Source of the DNA: Spirochaetaceae bacterium
GTDB taxonomy: Bacteria > Spirochaetota > Spirochaetia > B11-G9
Direction: 5' to 3'
DNA length: 64,000 nt
Assembly (NCBI GenBank): GCA_015493635.1
Contig: WGCU01000032.1
Span: forward strand, 36,982-100,981
Each line of letters starts with the position of its first letter. Within the stretch, counting starts at the first letter, position 1. Shown piece by piece: positions 26,740 through 35,364 of this stretch. The notes beneath the pieces were generated by a model. It worked only from the letters and a program-made list of their open reading frames with translations, was not told the origin of the DNA and ran no database searches. The position numbers were made by a program, and so were the translations under genes.

Positions 26740-27679
26740 TAACGTACGGGTTCCTTATACTATTGTCGGAAACAAAAAAAACAATAAGGATCTTGTCCTG
26801 TCTCCCTCTTTAAGTCTTCTTGTTCTCAACAGGGGAGGGAGACCCTACAAAGCTGAATATCTTAAAACCCTGCAGAAACTTGGGCCGGTTGAAATCCTTT
26901 CTGTAGAGGGTGCTTCTCCCGGGTACGATATTGAACTCCTTGTAAAGCGGTTTTCCGGAGTGAAATTTCTTCTTTTCAAGGGGCATGTATCTGTGGGAGA
27001 ACAGATAAATATCGGTTTGAAGGAATCATCAGGACGGAATGTCCTTGTTATCTGGAATGATATGAAACCGGGATACTTTCTTTCTCCCCGGTTTATAGAA
27101 CATATAGAGAGCTCGGATGTTCTATGCAGCGTTCCTGTACTCCAGAATAACCGGCTGGAAATAATTCCTTCCATTAAAGCGCCGGCTTTCTACCATAAAA
27201 AACTGAAGGTCCTCTCTCTCATGCCTTCTTCGAGTCTTATGGAGTCTCTCTATCCCTTTGACTATACTGGTATCTACAACAGGGAGCGCTTCTTTCTTAC
27301 CGGCGGATATGACTATACCATAACAAGCGGCTATTGGCAGAAGCTCGATTTCGGTTTCCGTGTCCATATGTGGGGAGAGAAGATAGTATGCAGTACCGGC
27401 TTGAAAGTCCAGTATCTCTCTGATGATCTTCCTGAGGATACAACAGCTGATGAGAGTTACCGCTTGTTTTACTTAAAGAATCTTTCTCTGCGGTTTTCCG
27501 GAGATGCGGCGTATCTGTCAAAATGGAAATTCCCGGCCTACTATTTTAAATCCGGATCTTCATTCTTTGCTGCTTTGAGGGATTTTAAGGCAGTACAGAA
27601 ATGGGTACAGCTTAACCGGTACCGGTTTACCTGTGACGCTCTTTCTATTACTGATCTATGGGAGGTTCAGGGAAGATGA
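26714..27679 (+). CDS. Glycosyltransferase-like protein (GT-A fold suspected)
   Basis: 321-aa cytoplasmic protein. I do not recognise a firm family. The layout LVLNRGGRPYKAEYLKTL, VKRFSGVKFLLFKGHVSVGEQINIGL, LVIWNDMKPG and later FFLTGGYDYTITSGYWQKLDFGFRVHMWG resembles a family-2-type glycosyltransferase, with WND as a DxD-like position and GYWQKLDFG near the usual acceptor motif. It starts at ATG 26714 (AGGAA upstream), 26 bases inside the spiro-SPASM gene, and its end overlaps the SpsF-like gene by 4 bases. It is therefore embedded in the same translationally coupled set. Confidence 0.65.
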   Translation: MSTIPTTSNNVRVPYTIVGNKKNNKDLVLSPSLSLLVLNRGGRPYKAEYLKTLQKLGPVEILSVEGASPGYDIELLVKRFSGVKFLLFKGHVSVGEQINIGLKESSGRNVLVIWNDMKPGYFLSPRFIEHIESSDVLCSVPVLQNNRLEIIPSIKAPAFYHKKLKVLSLMPSSSLMESLYPFDYTGIYNRERFFLTGGYDYTITSGYWQKLDFGFRVHMWGEKIVCSTGLKVQYLSDDLPEDTTADESYRLFYLKNLSLRFSGDAAYLSKWKFPAYYFKSGSSFFAALRDFKAVQKWVQLNRYRFTCDALSITDLWEVQGR

Positions 27680-28371
27680 CGGGTGTATTCCTTCAGGTGA
27701 GAATCGATTCATCGCGGCTTCCCGGTAAGGCGCTTCTCCCCTTAAAAGGGAAAGCGGTTATTGATCATGCGATGGTCTCTTTAAAAAATATAAACGCGGA
27801 TGTGTATGCCCTGCTGACAGACCGGGCCAGCAGTACGGAACTCCGGCCCTATGCGGAACGGTGCGGGTTTACGCTGTTTATTGGAGATAAGTTTGATGTT
27901 CTCAAACGCTACGCAGATGCCGCCATGTACTACGGTGTCGATACCATCATCAGGGCTACCGGAGATAATCCTCTCGTAAGTTCTGCCGCGGCTGCAGCAA
28001 TTCTGGAAGAGCACCGCAGTCAGAAGGCTGATTTCAGCTGTTACATGGGACTTCCTCTTGGAACGGGAGTTGAGATCGTTCAGGCAGATTCGCTTCTCTT
28101 CGCACACAGAGTGGCACAGGACCCTTACGAACGGGAACATGTCAATCCGTATCTATACCGGAGAGAGGAGATGTTTTTTATACATAAAGTTTCTGCTCCT
28201 TCCCGGTTTATCTGTCCGCAAGCACGGGTTACCCTTGATACGGAAGATGATTACCGGTATCTGCAGCTTCTTTTTAATGATCTGTATAAAAATGCTCCTA
28301 TTGAACTAGATGCCGTTATTCCATGGGTTAAACGTCATGCAAGAACCGCTGTATCAGCAATAAAGGGTTAA
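27676..28371 (+). CDS. SpsF-like cytidylyltransferase
   Basis: 231-aa sugar nucleotidyltransferase of the CMP-NeuNAc synthetase/SpsF type. Motifs: FLQVRIDSSRLPGKALLPLKG (nucleotide-binding N-terminus), IRATGDNPLVSSAAAAAIL (metal and sugar site), TLDTEDDYRYLQ. These enzymes activate acidic or deoxy sugars as CMP derivatives for surface glycans or flagellin decoration. The ATG overlaps the preceding stop (ATGA). It pairs with the SpsG-like gene downstream, as in spsF-spsG loci. Confidence 0.85.
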   Translation: MTGVFLQVRIDSSRLPGKALLPLKGKAVIDHAMVSLKNINADVYALLTDRASSTELRPYAERCGFTLFIGDKFDVLKRYADAAMYYGVDTIIRATGDNPLVSSAAAAAILEEHRSQKADFSCYMGLPLGTGVEIVQADSLLFAHRVAQDPYEREHVNPYLYRREEMFFIHKVSAPSRFICPQARVTLDTEDDYRYLQLLFNDLYKNAPIELDAVIPWVKRHARTAVSAIKG

Positions 28372-28376
28372 AACCG

Positions 28377-30137
28377 GTGGGGAAAAGATTCTTGCTTGTT
28401 CCTTCGTGCAGAAAGGGAAACGGAACAGGGCATCTGCGGAGAGTTATTTCTCTCTATCAGCAATTAAAAAAAGAGGCTGATGTTGAAATTCTCATTTCCT
28501 GTGAAGCGGTTTCCCCGTCTTTCATGCAGCTTCTTGAAGATCATGTCCGGGAAAAGGATATCCTGTCCGGAGCGGTACCTGATGAGAATACATGGGACTT
28601 TATCGTTGTTGATAAAAGGGGAACAGAAGGAGAAGAACGGGCTCTCTGGAGTAAAAAGGGAATACTGATCGGTATAGATGAGGGGGGGGCTGAGCGGAGT
28701 TCATTTCCCTTTTTAATTGATATTTTTCCCGGAATCTTTCTGCGTTCTCCTGCCAATATAACGAATCCTTCTTTAATGGAGCTTCCTGCTCCGGAATACC
28801 GCAGGTCTCCTCCCGCGGCTGTTCATCATGATGATTTTCTCAGTATTCTCATATCATTCGGCGGAGAAGATCCTGAGAAGCTGACGGAAAAGATTGTTTC
28901 GTATCTTCTTTCCACAGGAACAGTACATCCAAAGCGGATAACGGTTGTGGAAGGTCCCTTTTTTGGAGACCGCCGTTTCCCTGACGGCATTACCGTCCTT
29001 CATGCCCCTGCACAGCTTAAAAACATGCTGTACCGTTATGATATTGTGTTTACATCCTTTGGTCTCACTGCCTTCGAAGCAGCTGCCGCGGGAGTTAAGG
29101 TTGTTCTTTTTAATCCGTCGAAGTATCATCAGCAGCTGTCCCGGAAAGCTCTTTTTTTTGAAATAGGAGTAAAACGCATTAATAAAACAAGGCTTGCTCA
29201 TGCTTTAAGGCATCCGGATCAAATCTCTGTCCCCCCTGTTTCAGCTTCTGATGATCAGAATAGTACACTGCTGTCACGTATCCTTCTGTCCCTGAATGTT
29301 CCCCCTATTCAGAAATGCCCTGTATGCGGTGTTCATCTTCCCGCAGCTGCAGAACGGTTTCCTGATAAAACCTTTTTTACCTGTGGAAAATGCGGAATAG
29401 AGTATCTTGTTTCTTTTCTGCCGGGCCGGATATCCTACGAACACAATTATTTTTTTTCCGAGTACCGTAAGCAGTACGGGAAAACCTATCTTGAAGATTT
29501 TGATTATATCCGCCGGCTTTCTGCGGAAAGACTCAAAATAATTGCAAAAAAAGCAAAAGGAAGAACGATCCTTGATGTGGGGTGTGCTTACGGTCCCTTT
29601 GTTAAAGAAGCCCTTGACCGGGGTTGGGCCCCTGCTGGACTGGAAGTTGTAAAAGAGGCAGCTGAGTATGTGAGGACTGTTCTTGGTATACCGGTTATGT
29701 GCGGCTCCTTTGAAAAAGCTGTTTTTGAGGGAACGTATGATGCGGTTACCATGTGGTTTGTCCTGGAACATTTTAAAAATGTTGGGAGTGTTCTGGCGAA
29801 AGTTAATGGAATAGTAAAAATAGGAGGCGTTTTTGCCTTTTCTACTCCGAATAGTTCTGGTATAACAGGTAAAAGCAGCCGTCGTTTTTTTTTAAATGGG
29901 AGCCCGGGAGATCATTTTACTGTCTGGAATCCCCGCCTGGTAACAAAAATACTTCACATGTTTGGTTTCCGTGTCGTTCGGATTAAGGTAACCGGGCATC
30001 ACCCTGAACGTTTTCCGGGATTTTTAAAGGGAACGGACGGGATAAAGAGAAAAATAATGTATTTTGTAAGCAGTTTTTTAAAACTTGGAGATACCTTTGA
30101 GGTGTATGCGGTAAAATATAAGGAGTATTCCCCATGA
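28377..30137 (+). CDS. SpsG/PseG-like domain fused to zinc-ribbon methyltransferase
   Basis: 586-aa fusion. Residues about 1-310 resemble SpsG/PseG, a GT-B-fold nucleotide-sugar hydrolase or transferase (GNGTGHLRRVISLY near the N-terminus, LISFGGEDPEKLT, FTSFGLTAFEAAAAGVKVVLFNPSKYHQQ). Residues about 315-345 hold a zinc ribbon (CPVC and CGKC pairs). Residues about 380-560 are a class I SAM methyltransferase with motif I TILDVGCAYGPF and AVTMWFVLEHFKN. The combination suggests sequential modification of one activated sugar. GTG start six bases after the SpsF-like gene, with AAAGGG upstream. Overlaps the ATP-grasp gene by 4 bases. Confidence 0.82.
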   Translation: MGKRFLLVPSCRKGNGTGHLRRVISLYQQLKKEADVEILISCEAVSPSFMQLLEDHVREKDILSGAVPDENTWDFIVVDKRGTEGEERALWSKKGILIGIDEGGAERSSFPFLIDIFPGIFLRSPANITNPSLMELPAPEYRRSPPAAVHHDDFLSILISFGGEDPEKLTEKIVSYLLSTGTVHPKRITVVEGPFFGDRRFPDGITVLHAPAQLKNMLYRYDIVFTSFGLTAFEAAAAGVKVVLFNPSKYHQQLSRKALFFEIGVKRINKTRLAHALRHPDQISVPPVSASDDQNSTLLSRILLSLNVPPIQKCPVCGVHLPAAAERFPDKTFFTCGKCGIEYLVSFLPGRISYEHNYFFSEYRKQYGKTYLEDFDYIRRLSAERLKIIAKKAKGRTILDVGCAYGPFVKEALDRGWAPAGLEVVKEAAEYVRTVLGIPVMCGSFEKAVFEGTYDAVTMWFVLEHFKNVGSVLAKVNGIVKIGGVFAFSTPNSSGITGKSSRRFFLNGSPGDHFTVWNPRLVTKILHMFGFRVVRIKVTGHHPERFPGFLKGTDGIKRKIMYFVSSFLKLGDTFEVYAVKYKEYSP

Positions 30138-31759
30138 ATGATAAAAGAATTTTAATACTTGGCGGGGGGACAATGCAGGTGCCTGCAATAAATCTTGCTA
30201 AAGGAATGGGGCTTTCTGTTATTGTCGCAGATGGGAATCCGGATGTTCCCGGAAGAAAAATTGCTGATTTTTTTGAACATGTTGATCTAAAAGATTCAAA
30301 AGGAATGATAGATATTGCATTAAAGTATAAGTCGGAAGCAGGGCTTGACGGTGTATTTACTACGGGTACAGATTTTTCAGAGACAGTGGCACTTGTTGCC
30401 CGGGCGGCGGGACTGCCGGGAATTCCTGTTGAGGCTGCCCGTAATGCCAGTAATAAATTCAGGATGAGAGAAGTTCTTGCCTCATCGGGGATCCCTGTCC
30501 CCGGTTTTTTTCTTATAAGCAGAGATACGGCCCCTTTGGAGTGTAAGGAAAACAGAATTACAGGAACAGGGCTGGACTTCCCTCTTGTTGTAAAACCGGT
30601 AGATAATATGGGTGCCCGGGGAATCAGGAAAGTCGAATCGTGCCATGAGTTTGGTAAAGCGGTTGAAACAGCAGCCTCCTATTCAAGAACCGGGGAGGTG
30701 ATTGTAGAGGAATATCTTGATGGTCCGGAATACAGCCTTGACGCTCTTGTGTACGATGACGAGATCTCCATCTGCGGTATTGCGGACCGTCATATCTATT
30801 TTCCCCCGTATTTTATTGAAATGGGACATACCATTCCGGCAGAGGGAGATCCGGCAGTTATTGAAGAGGTCTCCGCTGTATTCAAACAGGGGATTCATGC
30901 CCTCGGTATTTCTGAAGGAGCCGCCAAGGGAGATATAAAATGGAGCGGGGGCAGAGCCTATATCGGAGAGATTGCAGCCCGGTTGTCCGGAGGTTACATG
31001 TCCGGGTGGACATACCCCTATTCCAGCGGTGTAGAGGTTACCCGGAGTGCGATCCGTATAGCCCTCGGGCTTCCTCCTGAGGATCTGACCCCTGTGCTGG
31101 ATAAAACAACAGCTGAACGGGCTTTTATTTCAATTCCCGGCAGCGTACAGGAAATAATAGGCAGAGACGAACCCTTTAAAATTGATGGCGTAAAACATGT
31201 GTTTATCCGTGTTTCTAAAGGAGACAGTGTTTCTTTTCCGACGAATAATGTTGAAAAATGCGGAAACTGTATAGCTGTAGCCGATACCCGGAAAGAGGCG
31301 GTTTTTGCCGCTGAAGAAGGGTGCCGTAGTGTTGTTGTCCGGTTGGCCCCTGATTCTGAAGTTACCGGAAGGTTCCTTTTCGGTAATAAACCGGAATGGA
31401 TTCCTGATGCGTATTCATTAAGCAGGCAGGAGAATCTGTCCGCGGCGGAACAATTCGGGGGGCTGGAAGTGAAGGGCACTGAAATATTTGTTCCTTTATT
31501 ACCCAATTTACCCGGTGAACGGGCTCTTGACTGGCACGGGAAAACCATGGCGGACGCTTTTAAAGAAGTTGTGAAGATAACCCGGTGCCGTACTTATAAA
31601 CAGACAGAACATCCTGAGGGGATTGTCCTTGGCCGAATATTTCTACAGGCGTTTCTCCGGGGTGGTGTTCAGGGTGGTATCTGGATCGTTGATTTCTACC
31701 GTGATGCACTGGAAAAGGGGACCTCTCTGGAAGAACCGGATAAACGATGGCAAAACTGA
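30134..31759 (+). CDS. ATP-grasp carboxylate-amine ligase family protein
   Basis: 541-aa ATP-grasp enzyme. The N-terminal pre-ATP-grasp fold shows ILILGGGTMQVPAINLAKGMG; the ATP-grasp core has NKFRMREVLASSGIPVPG, LVVKPVDNMGARGI, VIVEEYLDGPEYSLD and YIGEIAARLSGGYMSGW. The last about 130 residues form an additional domain with no family I recognise. These ligases join a carboxylate to an amine via an acyl phosphate. In this cassette it could attach an amino acid or acid to a sugar or peptide. It overlaps both neighbours (4 bp upstream, 13 bp downstream). Confidence 0.82.
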   Translation: MNDKRILILGGGTMQVPAINLAKGMGLSVIVADGNPDVPGRKIADFFEHVDLKDSKGMIDIALKYKSEAGLDGVFTTGTDFSETVALVARAAGLPGIPVEAARNASNKFRMREVLASSGIPVPGFFLISRDTAPLECKENRITGTGLDFPLVVKPVDNMGARGIRKVESCHEFGKAVETAASYSRTGEVIVEEYLDGPEYSLDALVYDDEISICGIADRHIYFPPYFIEMGHTIPAEGDPAVIEEVSAVFKQGIHALGISEGAAKGDIKWSGGRAYIGEIAARLSGGYMSGWTYPYSSGVEVTRSAIRIALGLPPEDLTPVLDKTTAERAFISIPGSVQEIIGRDEPFKIDGVKHVFIRVSKGDSVSFPTNNVEKCGNCIAVADTRKEAVFAAEEGCRSVVVRLAPDSEVTGRFLFGNKPEWIPDAYSLSRQENLSAAEQFGGLEVKGTEIFVPLLPNLPGERALDWHGKTMADAFKEVVKITRCRTYKQTEHPEGIVLGRIFLQAFLRGGVQGGIWIVDFYRDALEKGTSLEEPDKRWQN

Positions 31760-32763
31760 ATATTTTCCTCCTTGTTTTTATTGTATGTGCCCCTTTCTCA
31801 GGCGCTGCCGGGCCTGTGGATGTTCCTCTCCAGACAATAATAAATGAAACAGGAGCTTCTTTAAGCTGGGATCCGTATCTTGAAATGGGAGAGCTTGCTC
31901 TCCATGGAAACAGTGTCAGGTTTAAGATAGGCGTTCCTTTTATTCTTCTTAATTACTCGAAAAAGATTGAACCGGTAAAAGTTGTCCGGGAAACTGACGG
32001 CAGAGTTCTCTTTTCAAAGAACGCCGAGGAAGCAATAAAGACACTGTTCAAAGAGAAGGAAGTACCGGCAGGTAGCATGAAAGTAAAAGCCATCATCATT
32101 GATCCGGGCCATGGAGGAAAAGATCCCGGCGCAATTGGAAGGCATACGTACAATGGTAAACTGGTGGTTCTTAAAGAGAAAGATGTTGTCCTTACTGTCG
32201 CAAAAGGGCTCTATGCCCTTCTGAAAAAGCGTTATCCTGATAAAGAAATTATTCTGACAAGAGATACCGACCGCTATATAACGCTTGAGGGAAGAACAAG
32301 AATAGCAAACAGCGTAAAACTGAAAAGCAACGAAGCCATGATATTTGTGTCAATACATGCAAATGCGTCGTTGAATTCTCATTCCAGAGGGTTCGAAATT
32401 TGGTACCTTCCCACGACATACCGGAGGGAGCTTGTCGATCCGAAGTCCCTTACCAGTGATTTACAGGATGTTGCTCCTATTTTAAACTCCATGCTTGAAG
32501 AGGAGTTTACCGTTGAGAGTGTTCTCCTTGCGAAACAGATTGAATCAGGACTAAAAGAGGAAGTAGGAAAGAATATTGAAGACAGGGGGCTGAAAGAGGA
32601 ATCATGGTTTGTGGTAAGAAACGCAAAGATGCCTGCAGTTCTCATTGAACTGGGGTTTGTTACTAACAAAGAAGAGGCTGTGATTCTTAAAAACCCGGTC
32701 TACTTGAAAAAGATGAGTGAAGGGATCTATAATGGAATCCGGAACTTTATTGATCATTTTTAA
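31747..32763 (+). CDS. N-acetylmuramoyl-L-alanine amidase, exported
   Basis: 338-aa periplasmic zinc amidase (Amidase_3) that cleaves the stem peptide from peptidoglycan. It has an N-terminal signal peptide (residues about 1-20), a non-catalytic region of about 95 residues with similarity to a copper-amine-oxidase-like or AMIN-type module, then the catalytic domain with IIDPGHGGKDPGA, FVSIHANAS and AVLIELGFVTN (zinc His and catalytic Glu). The ATG lies inside the ATP-grasp gene. Amidase, GerMN protein and flaA in a row are also neighbours in Treponema pallidum as I recall, pointing to an envelope/periplasmic flagella role. Confidence 0.9.
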   Translation: MAKLNIFLLVFIVCAPFSGAAGPVDVPLQTIINETGASLSWDPYLEMGELALHGNSVRFKIGVPFILLNYSKKIEPVKVVRETDGRVLFSKNAEEAIKTLFKEKEVPAGSMKVKAIIIDPGHGGKDPGAIGRHTYNGKLVVLKEKDVVLTVAKGLYALLKKRYPDKEIILTRDTDRYITLEGRTRIANSVKLKSNEAMIFVSIHANASLNSHSRGFEIWYLPTTYRRELVDPKSLTSDLQDVAPILNSMLEEEFTVESVLLAKQIESGLKEEVGKNIEDRGLKEESWFVVRNAKMPAVLIELGFVTNKEEAVILKNPVYLKKMSEGIYNGIRNFIDHF

Positions 32764-32785
32764 TACTAACCAATCGGAGTAATTG

Positions 32786-33250
32786 ATGTATAAAAATATA
32801 AGCAGATGTTCTATTATACTGTTATCAGCGATAGCATTTGTACTCATCCTTTCTCTTTTTCTCTATTTTTTTATAGATAACGTACATGTCACAAGAACTT
32901 TCTTTTTTCCGGGGCGGAATGGTAATTTATCCGGCGAGACACGGCGTCTGCCGCATAAGAAGACAAAGGAAACAGAAATTCAGCAGTTTGTTGAGGAACT
33001 GATACTCGGGCCGATTGATATTAACCATAATCGTCTCATCCCTGAAGATACACGGCTTCTTACGGTGATGTACCGGCACAAAAATACCGTCTATCTTGAC
33101 TTTTCAGCTGATTTTGTTGTTCATGACAAGTCCATGCTTCTGAACGCTCAGCAGATGGTATCGGGGATCAAAAAGAATATAACGTACAATTTTCCTTTTG
33201 TAAAACATATAATTGTTGCGGTTAACGGAGAACAATTACATGTTGAGTGA
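32786..33250 (+). CDS. GerMN-domain membrane-anchored protein
   Basis: 154-aa protein with one N-terminal membrane anchor (about 8-33) and a GerMN-like domain (VEELILGPIDINHNRLIPEDTR, then TVYLDFSADFVV and the C-terminal IIVAVNGEQLHVE). GerMN domains occur in envelope and spore proteins beside amidases and probably bind peptidoglycan or a small ligand. Located between the amidase and flaA. ATG 32786 has CGGAG in front; a TTG one codon earlier is less likely. Confidence 0.78.
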   Translation: MYKNISRCSIILLSAIAFVLILSLFLYFFIDNVHVTRTFFFPGRNGNLSGETRRLPHKKTKETEIQQFVEELILGPIDINHNRLIPEDTRLLTVMYRHKNTVYLDFSADFVVHDKSMLLNAQQMVSGIKKNITYNFPFVKHIIVAVNGEQLHVE

Positions 33251-33309
33251 TGAAATCACCAGAAAAACCGGATAATTTACTCTTGAAGCAGAAAAAAAAA
33301 GAAAAATCG

Positions 33310-33337
33310 TTGACAAAAAGAAAAGGTTACGTATAAT
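33310..33337 (+). promoter_or_regulatory. flaA promoter
   Basis: Consensus TTGACA (33310-33315), 16-base spacer, TATAAT (33332-33337). The leader of about 33 bases carries AAAAGGAG before ATG 33377. The strongest sigma-70-type promoter in the window, fitting an abundant structural protein. Confidence 0.8.
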
Positions 33338-33376
33338 TTTAGATATAAATGGTAATTTGATTAAAAGGAGCACTGG

Positions 33377-34372
33377 ATGAAACGATTCGGAATTCTTCTG
33401 GGTATTATGTTGTTTGCAATGAGTTTCTCTCTTTATGCGGTTGAGTCAGTTCTTGTAGATTTTAACACCCTTAAAGCTGACATGAAGGACGGAAATAACA
33501 AGGCTACACTGGTGGATTTTTCCAGTAAAGCTGGTGTCGGTTATACTGATGAAGAAAAAAAACTAATGAAAACTTCTCTCGCAATCGGGCAGTGGGAAGT
33601 GGTCCTGAACTCTTCAGCGAAAACAGTTGTAAATCAGGAACTATCGTATACGATTGAAGCGCCGGTTAATGCAAAAGCAAAAAAGTATGCCGGGGAAACG
33701 GTTATGGGTATCAGGGTTCATTTCCCCGAGGATCCCTTTAACGCGTACGCAATAGTAAAGCCGCCTTTTGAAATCCCCGCGTACATGCGGAAAACGAAAG
33801 ACGATGGAACAGAGGACCCTGCTGATAAAAACGGCACCAAATTCGACGGTTATGGTGTTATCAAAAACGTTGGAGCTATTAAAAGTATAGCTGTTGATGT
33901 TTATGGAAGCAACTTCCCAAACGGTCTCGGAATCATTTTGAAAGATCAGAATGGTAAAGAGAGGAACCTTTTCCTTGATTATCTTGATTTCCGCGGCTGG
34001 AGAACTCTTGGCTGGGTAAATCCTTCATATATCAGCGAAGTACGGAACAGGGAACTGAGAAAATACCCGCTCTATCCGCGCACCACACCAATGCGGAAAC
34101 TTATCGGGTTCGTTATCTATAAAGATGCGGCTCAGGAGGGCGGAGATACCATAACATACATAAAAGATGTAAAACTTACCTATGATCTGGCGATTCTTCC
34201 CGGTGTTGATGATATTGATAATGAAGCTCTTTGGGGTATTCTGGATGCCCGTGAATCTTCCCGGAGAAATGCTGAATGGAAAAAGCTTGGTGCAATTCAG
34301 GTGCTGAGGGCTCTGGAACAGAGAAAAATTGATCAGAGTTCCAACAAAGCAGCTGCTCCGGCCGGTAAATAA
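33377..34372 (+). CDS. flaA: Flagellar filament outer-layer (sheath) protein FlaA
   Basis: 331-aa spirochaete FlaA, the sheath protein of periplasmic flagella. A signal peptide (about residues 1-21, ending SLYA) directs export through Sec, unlike the FlaB core flagellins. The conserved interior includes GIRVHFPEDPFNAYAIVKPP, LFLDYLDFRGWRTLGWVNPSY and the C-terminal YIKDVKLTYDLA. It has its own strong promoter and a strong terminator, so it can be expressed independently of the upstream cassette. The C-terminal about 25 residues are low-complexity and Ala/Lys-rich. Confidence 0.95.
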   Translation: MKRFGILLGIMLFAMSFSLYAVESVLVDFNTLKADMKDGNNKATLVDFSSKAGVGYTDEEKKLMKTSLAIGQWEVVLNSSAKTVVNQELSYTIEAPVNAKAKKYAGETVMGIRVHFPEDPFNAYAIVKPPFEIPAYMRKTKDDGTEDPADKNGTKFDGYGVIKNVGAIKSIAVDVYGSNFPNGLGIILKDQNGKERNLFLDYLDFRGWRTLGWVNPSYISEVRNRELRKYPLYPRTTPMRKLIGFVIYKDAAQEGGDTITYIKDVKLTYDLAILPGVDDIDNEALWGILDARESSRRNAEWKKLGAIQVLRALEQRKIDQSSNKAAAPAGK

Positions 34373-34414
34373 CAGGCAGAGAAAAAAGCTGACAAGCAAG
34401 AAACAATAAAAAAG

Positions 34415-34440
34415 CCTCCCTGTAAGGGAGGTTTTTTTAT
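34415..34440 (+). terminator. flaA terminator
   Basis: Perfect seven-base arms CCTCCCT (34415-34421) and AGGGAGG (34425-34431), three-base loop, then seven T residues. Classic intrinsic terminator 42 bases after the flaA stop. Confidence 0.9.
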
Positions 34441-34486
34441 TCTCAAACGAGTGAGTGGAGCGGGACAACTTGTTGGTCCCGATCCC
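34434..34486 (+). repeat. Dispersed 53-bp repeat, copy A
   Basis: The 53 bases from the terminator T-run to 34486 match the reverse complement of 62768-62820 at 50 of 53 positions (differences at three single bases). The element contains a hairpin-forming segment GGGACAACTTGTTGGTCCC. It ends one base before the stop codon of the beta-barrel gene. Confidence 0.85.
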
Positions 34487-34487
34487 A

Positions 34488-35363
34488 TTATAATTTGACC
34501 GTTACTCCTGCGGTAGCCCTGAAAAGGTAGAGGCCTATTCCTGTCTGCGGCAGTGTTAAAGGGGTGGAATCCAGGTAGCCGAAAGAGTATACATTGCTTT
34601 CAAGATTGGTAAACAAAGAGAGATTATCAGAAAGATTAAACTTAAAATGAGTGCCGAAAACAAGGGAGTTGAGAGTGTTCGTTGCTGTTATCCCCGTAGA
34701 GGTATTGAGATAACTGCGGCTTAATGTCTGATAAGCGAAAGAAAGAACTGTTCTGAAGGCAACATTTTTCTGGAAAATATCAACCTTAAAAGAATATTCT
34801 GTAAAACTGTCATCAACTTCAAGAGCATCTTCCTGTTTCACAACAAAAGATTTTGTGACGAGGTTCAATGAGCAGATTGCATTGGGAATGTAGTATCCGA
34901 TGGTGATCAAACTCTTTTCCTGTATGTAATCTCCAACTTTGACAAAGCGTGCACCGATTGAACTGTCAGCTTCCAGAGAAGCAAAAACAACACCCGGAAG
35001 CTCAATTTTTACTGTTGTTGTTATTCCGGATTTCATTATTGTCTGGGAAGTATTAAAAATACCGAAGAAAGGGCCGACTCCCAGTTTAAAAAAGTTGTAC
35101 TGATACTGAAAGAGTGTATTGATGGTATAGCGCAGGACAGGATCATAGAATATACCTGCTTTAATACTGGTGTTGTCAGTTACATACTTTTCTCCGTAGA
35201 CACTTATCCCCCATGGGAATTTTGTCCCCTGAAAGGAGGAGACAGGGGCTGAAGCTGCTTTATCGAATGACAAATTACCCGACGTTACACTTGTTGTTAT
35301 TTCCATGGCAGAGACCGAAGTAAGAATACTTAAAAATGTGAGAATAAAAGCTGTTATTTTCAT
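34488..35363 (-). CDS. Predicted outer-membrane beta-barrel protein
   Basis: 291-aa exported protein with a signal peptide (about residues 1-19, ILTSVSA/M). The mature part alternates polar and hydrophobic residues in many short strands (for example KAGIFYDPVLRYTINTLFQYQYNFFKLGVG region and FGTHFKFNLSDNLSLFTNLE region), and the last residues GLYLFRATAGVTVKL look like a terminal beta strand. No specific family recognised. One base separates it from the upstream gene 35365-36525 on the same strand; both barrels probably share a transcript. Confidence 0.7.
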   Translation of the reverse strand: MKITAFILTFLSILTSVSAMEITTSVTSGNLSFDKAASAPVSSFQGTKFPWGISVYGEKYVTDNTSIKAGIFYDPVLRYTINTLFQYQYNFFKLGVGPFFGIFNTSQTIMKSGITTTVKIELPGVVFASLEADSSIGARFVKVGDYIQEKSLITIGYYIPNAICSLNLVTKSFVVKQEDALEVDDSFTEYSFKVDIFQKNVAFRTVLSFAYQTLSRSYLNTSTGITATNTLNSLVFGTHFKFNLSDNLSLFTNLESNVYSFGYLDSTPLTLPQTGIGLYLFRATAGVTVKL

Positions 35364-35364
35364 A

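Noticed and set aside
34434..34486. CRISPR repeat
   Set aside because: Only one copy at each of two distant loci, in opposite orientation, with no spacer array or cas genes.
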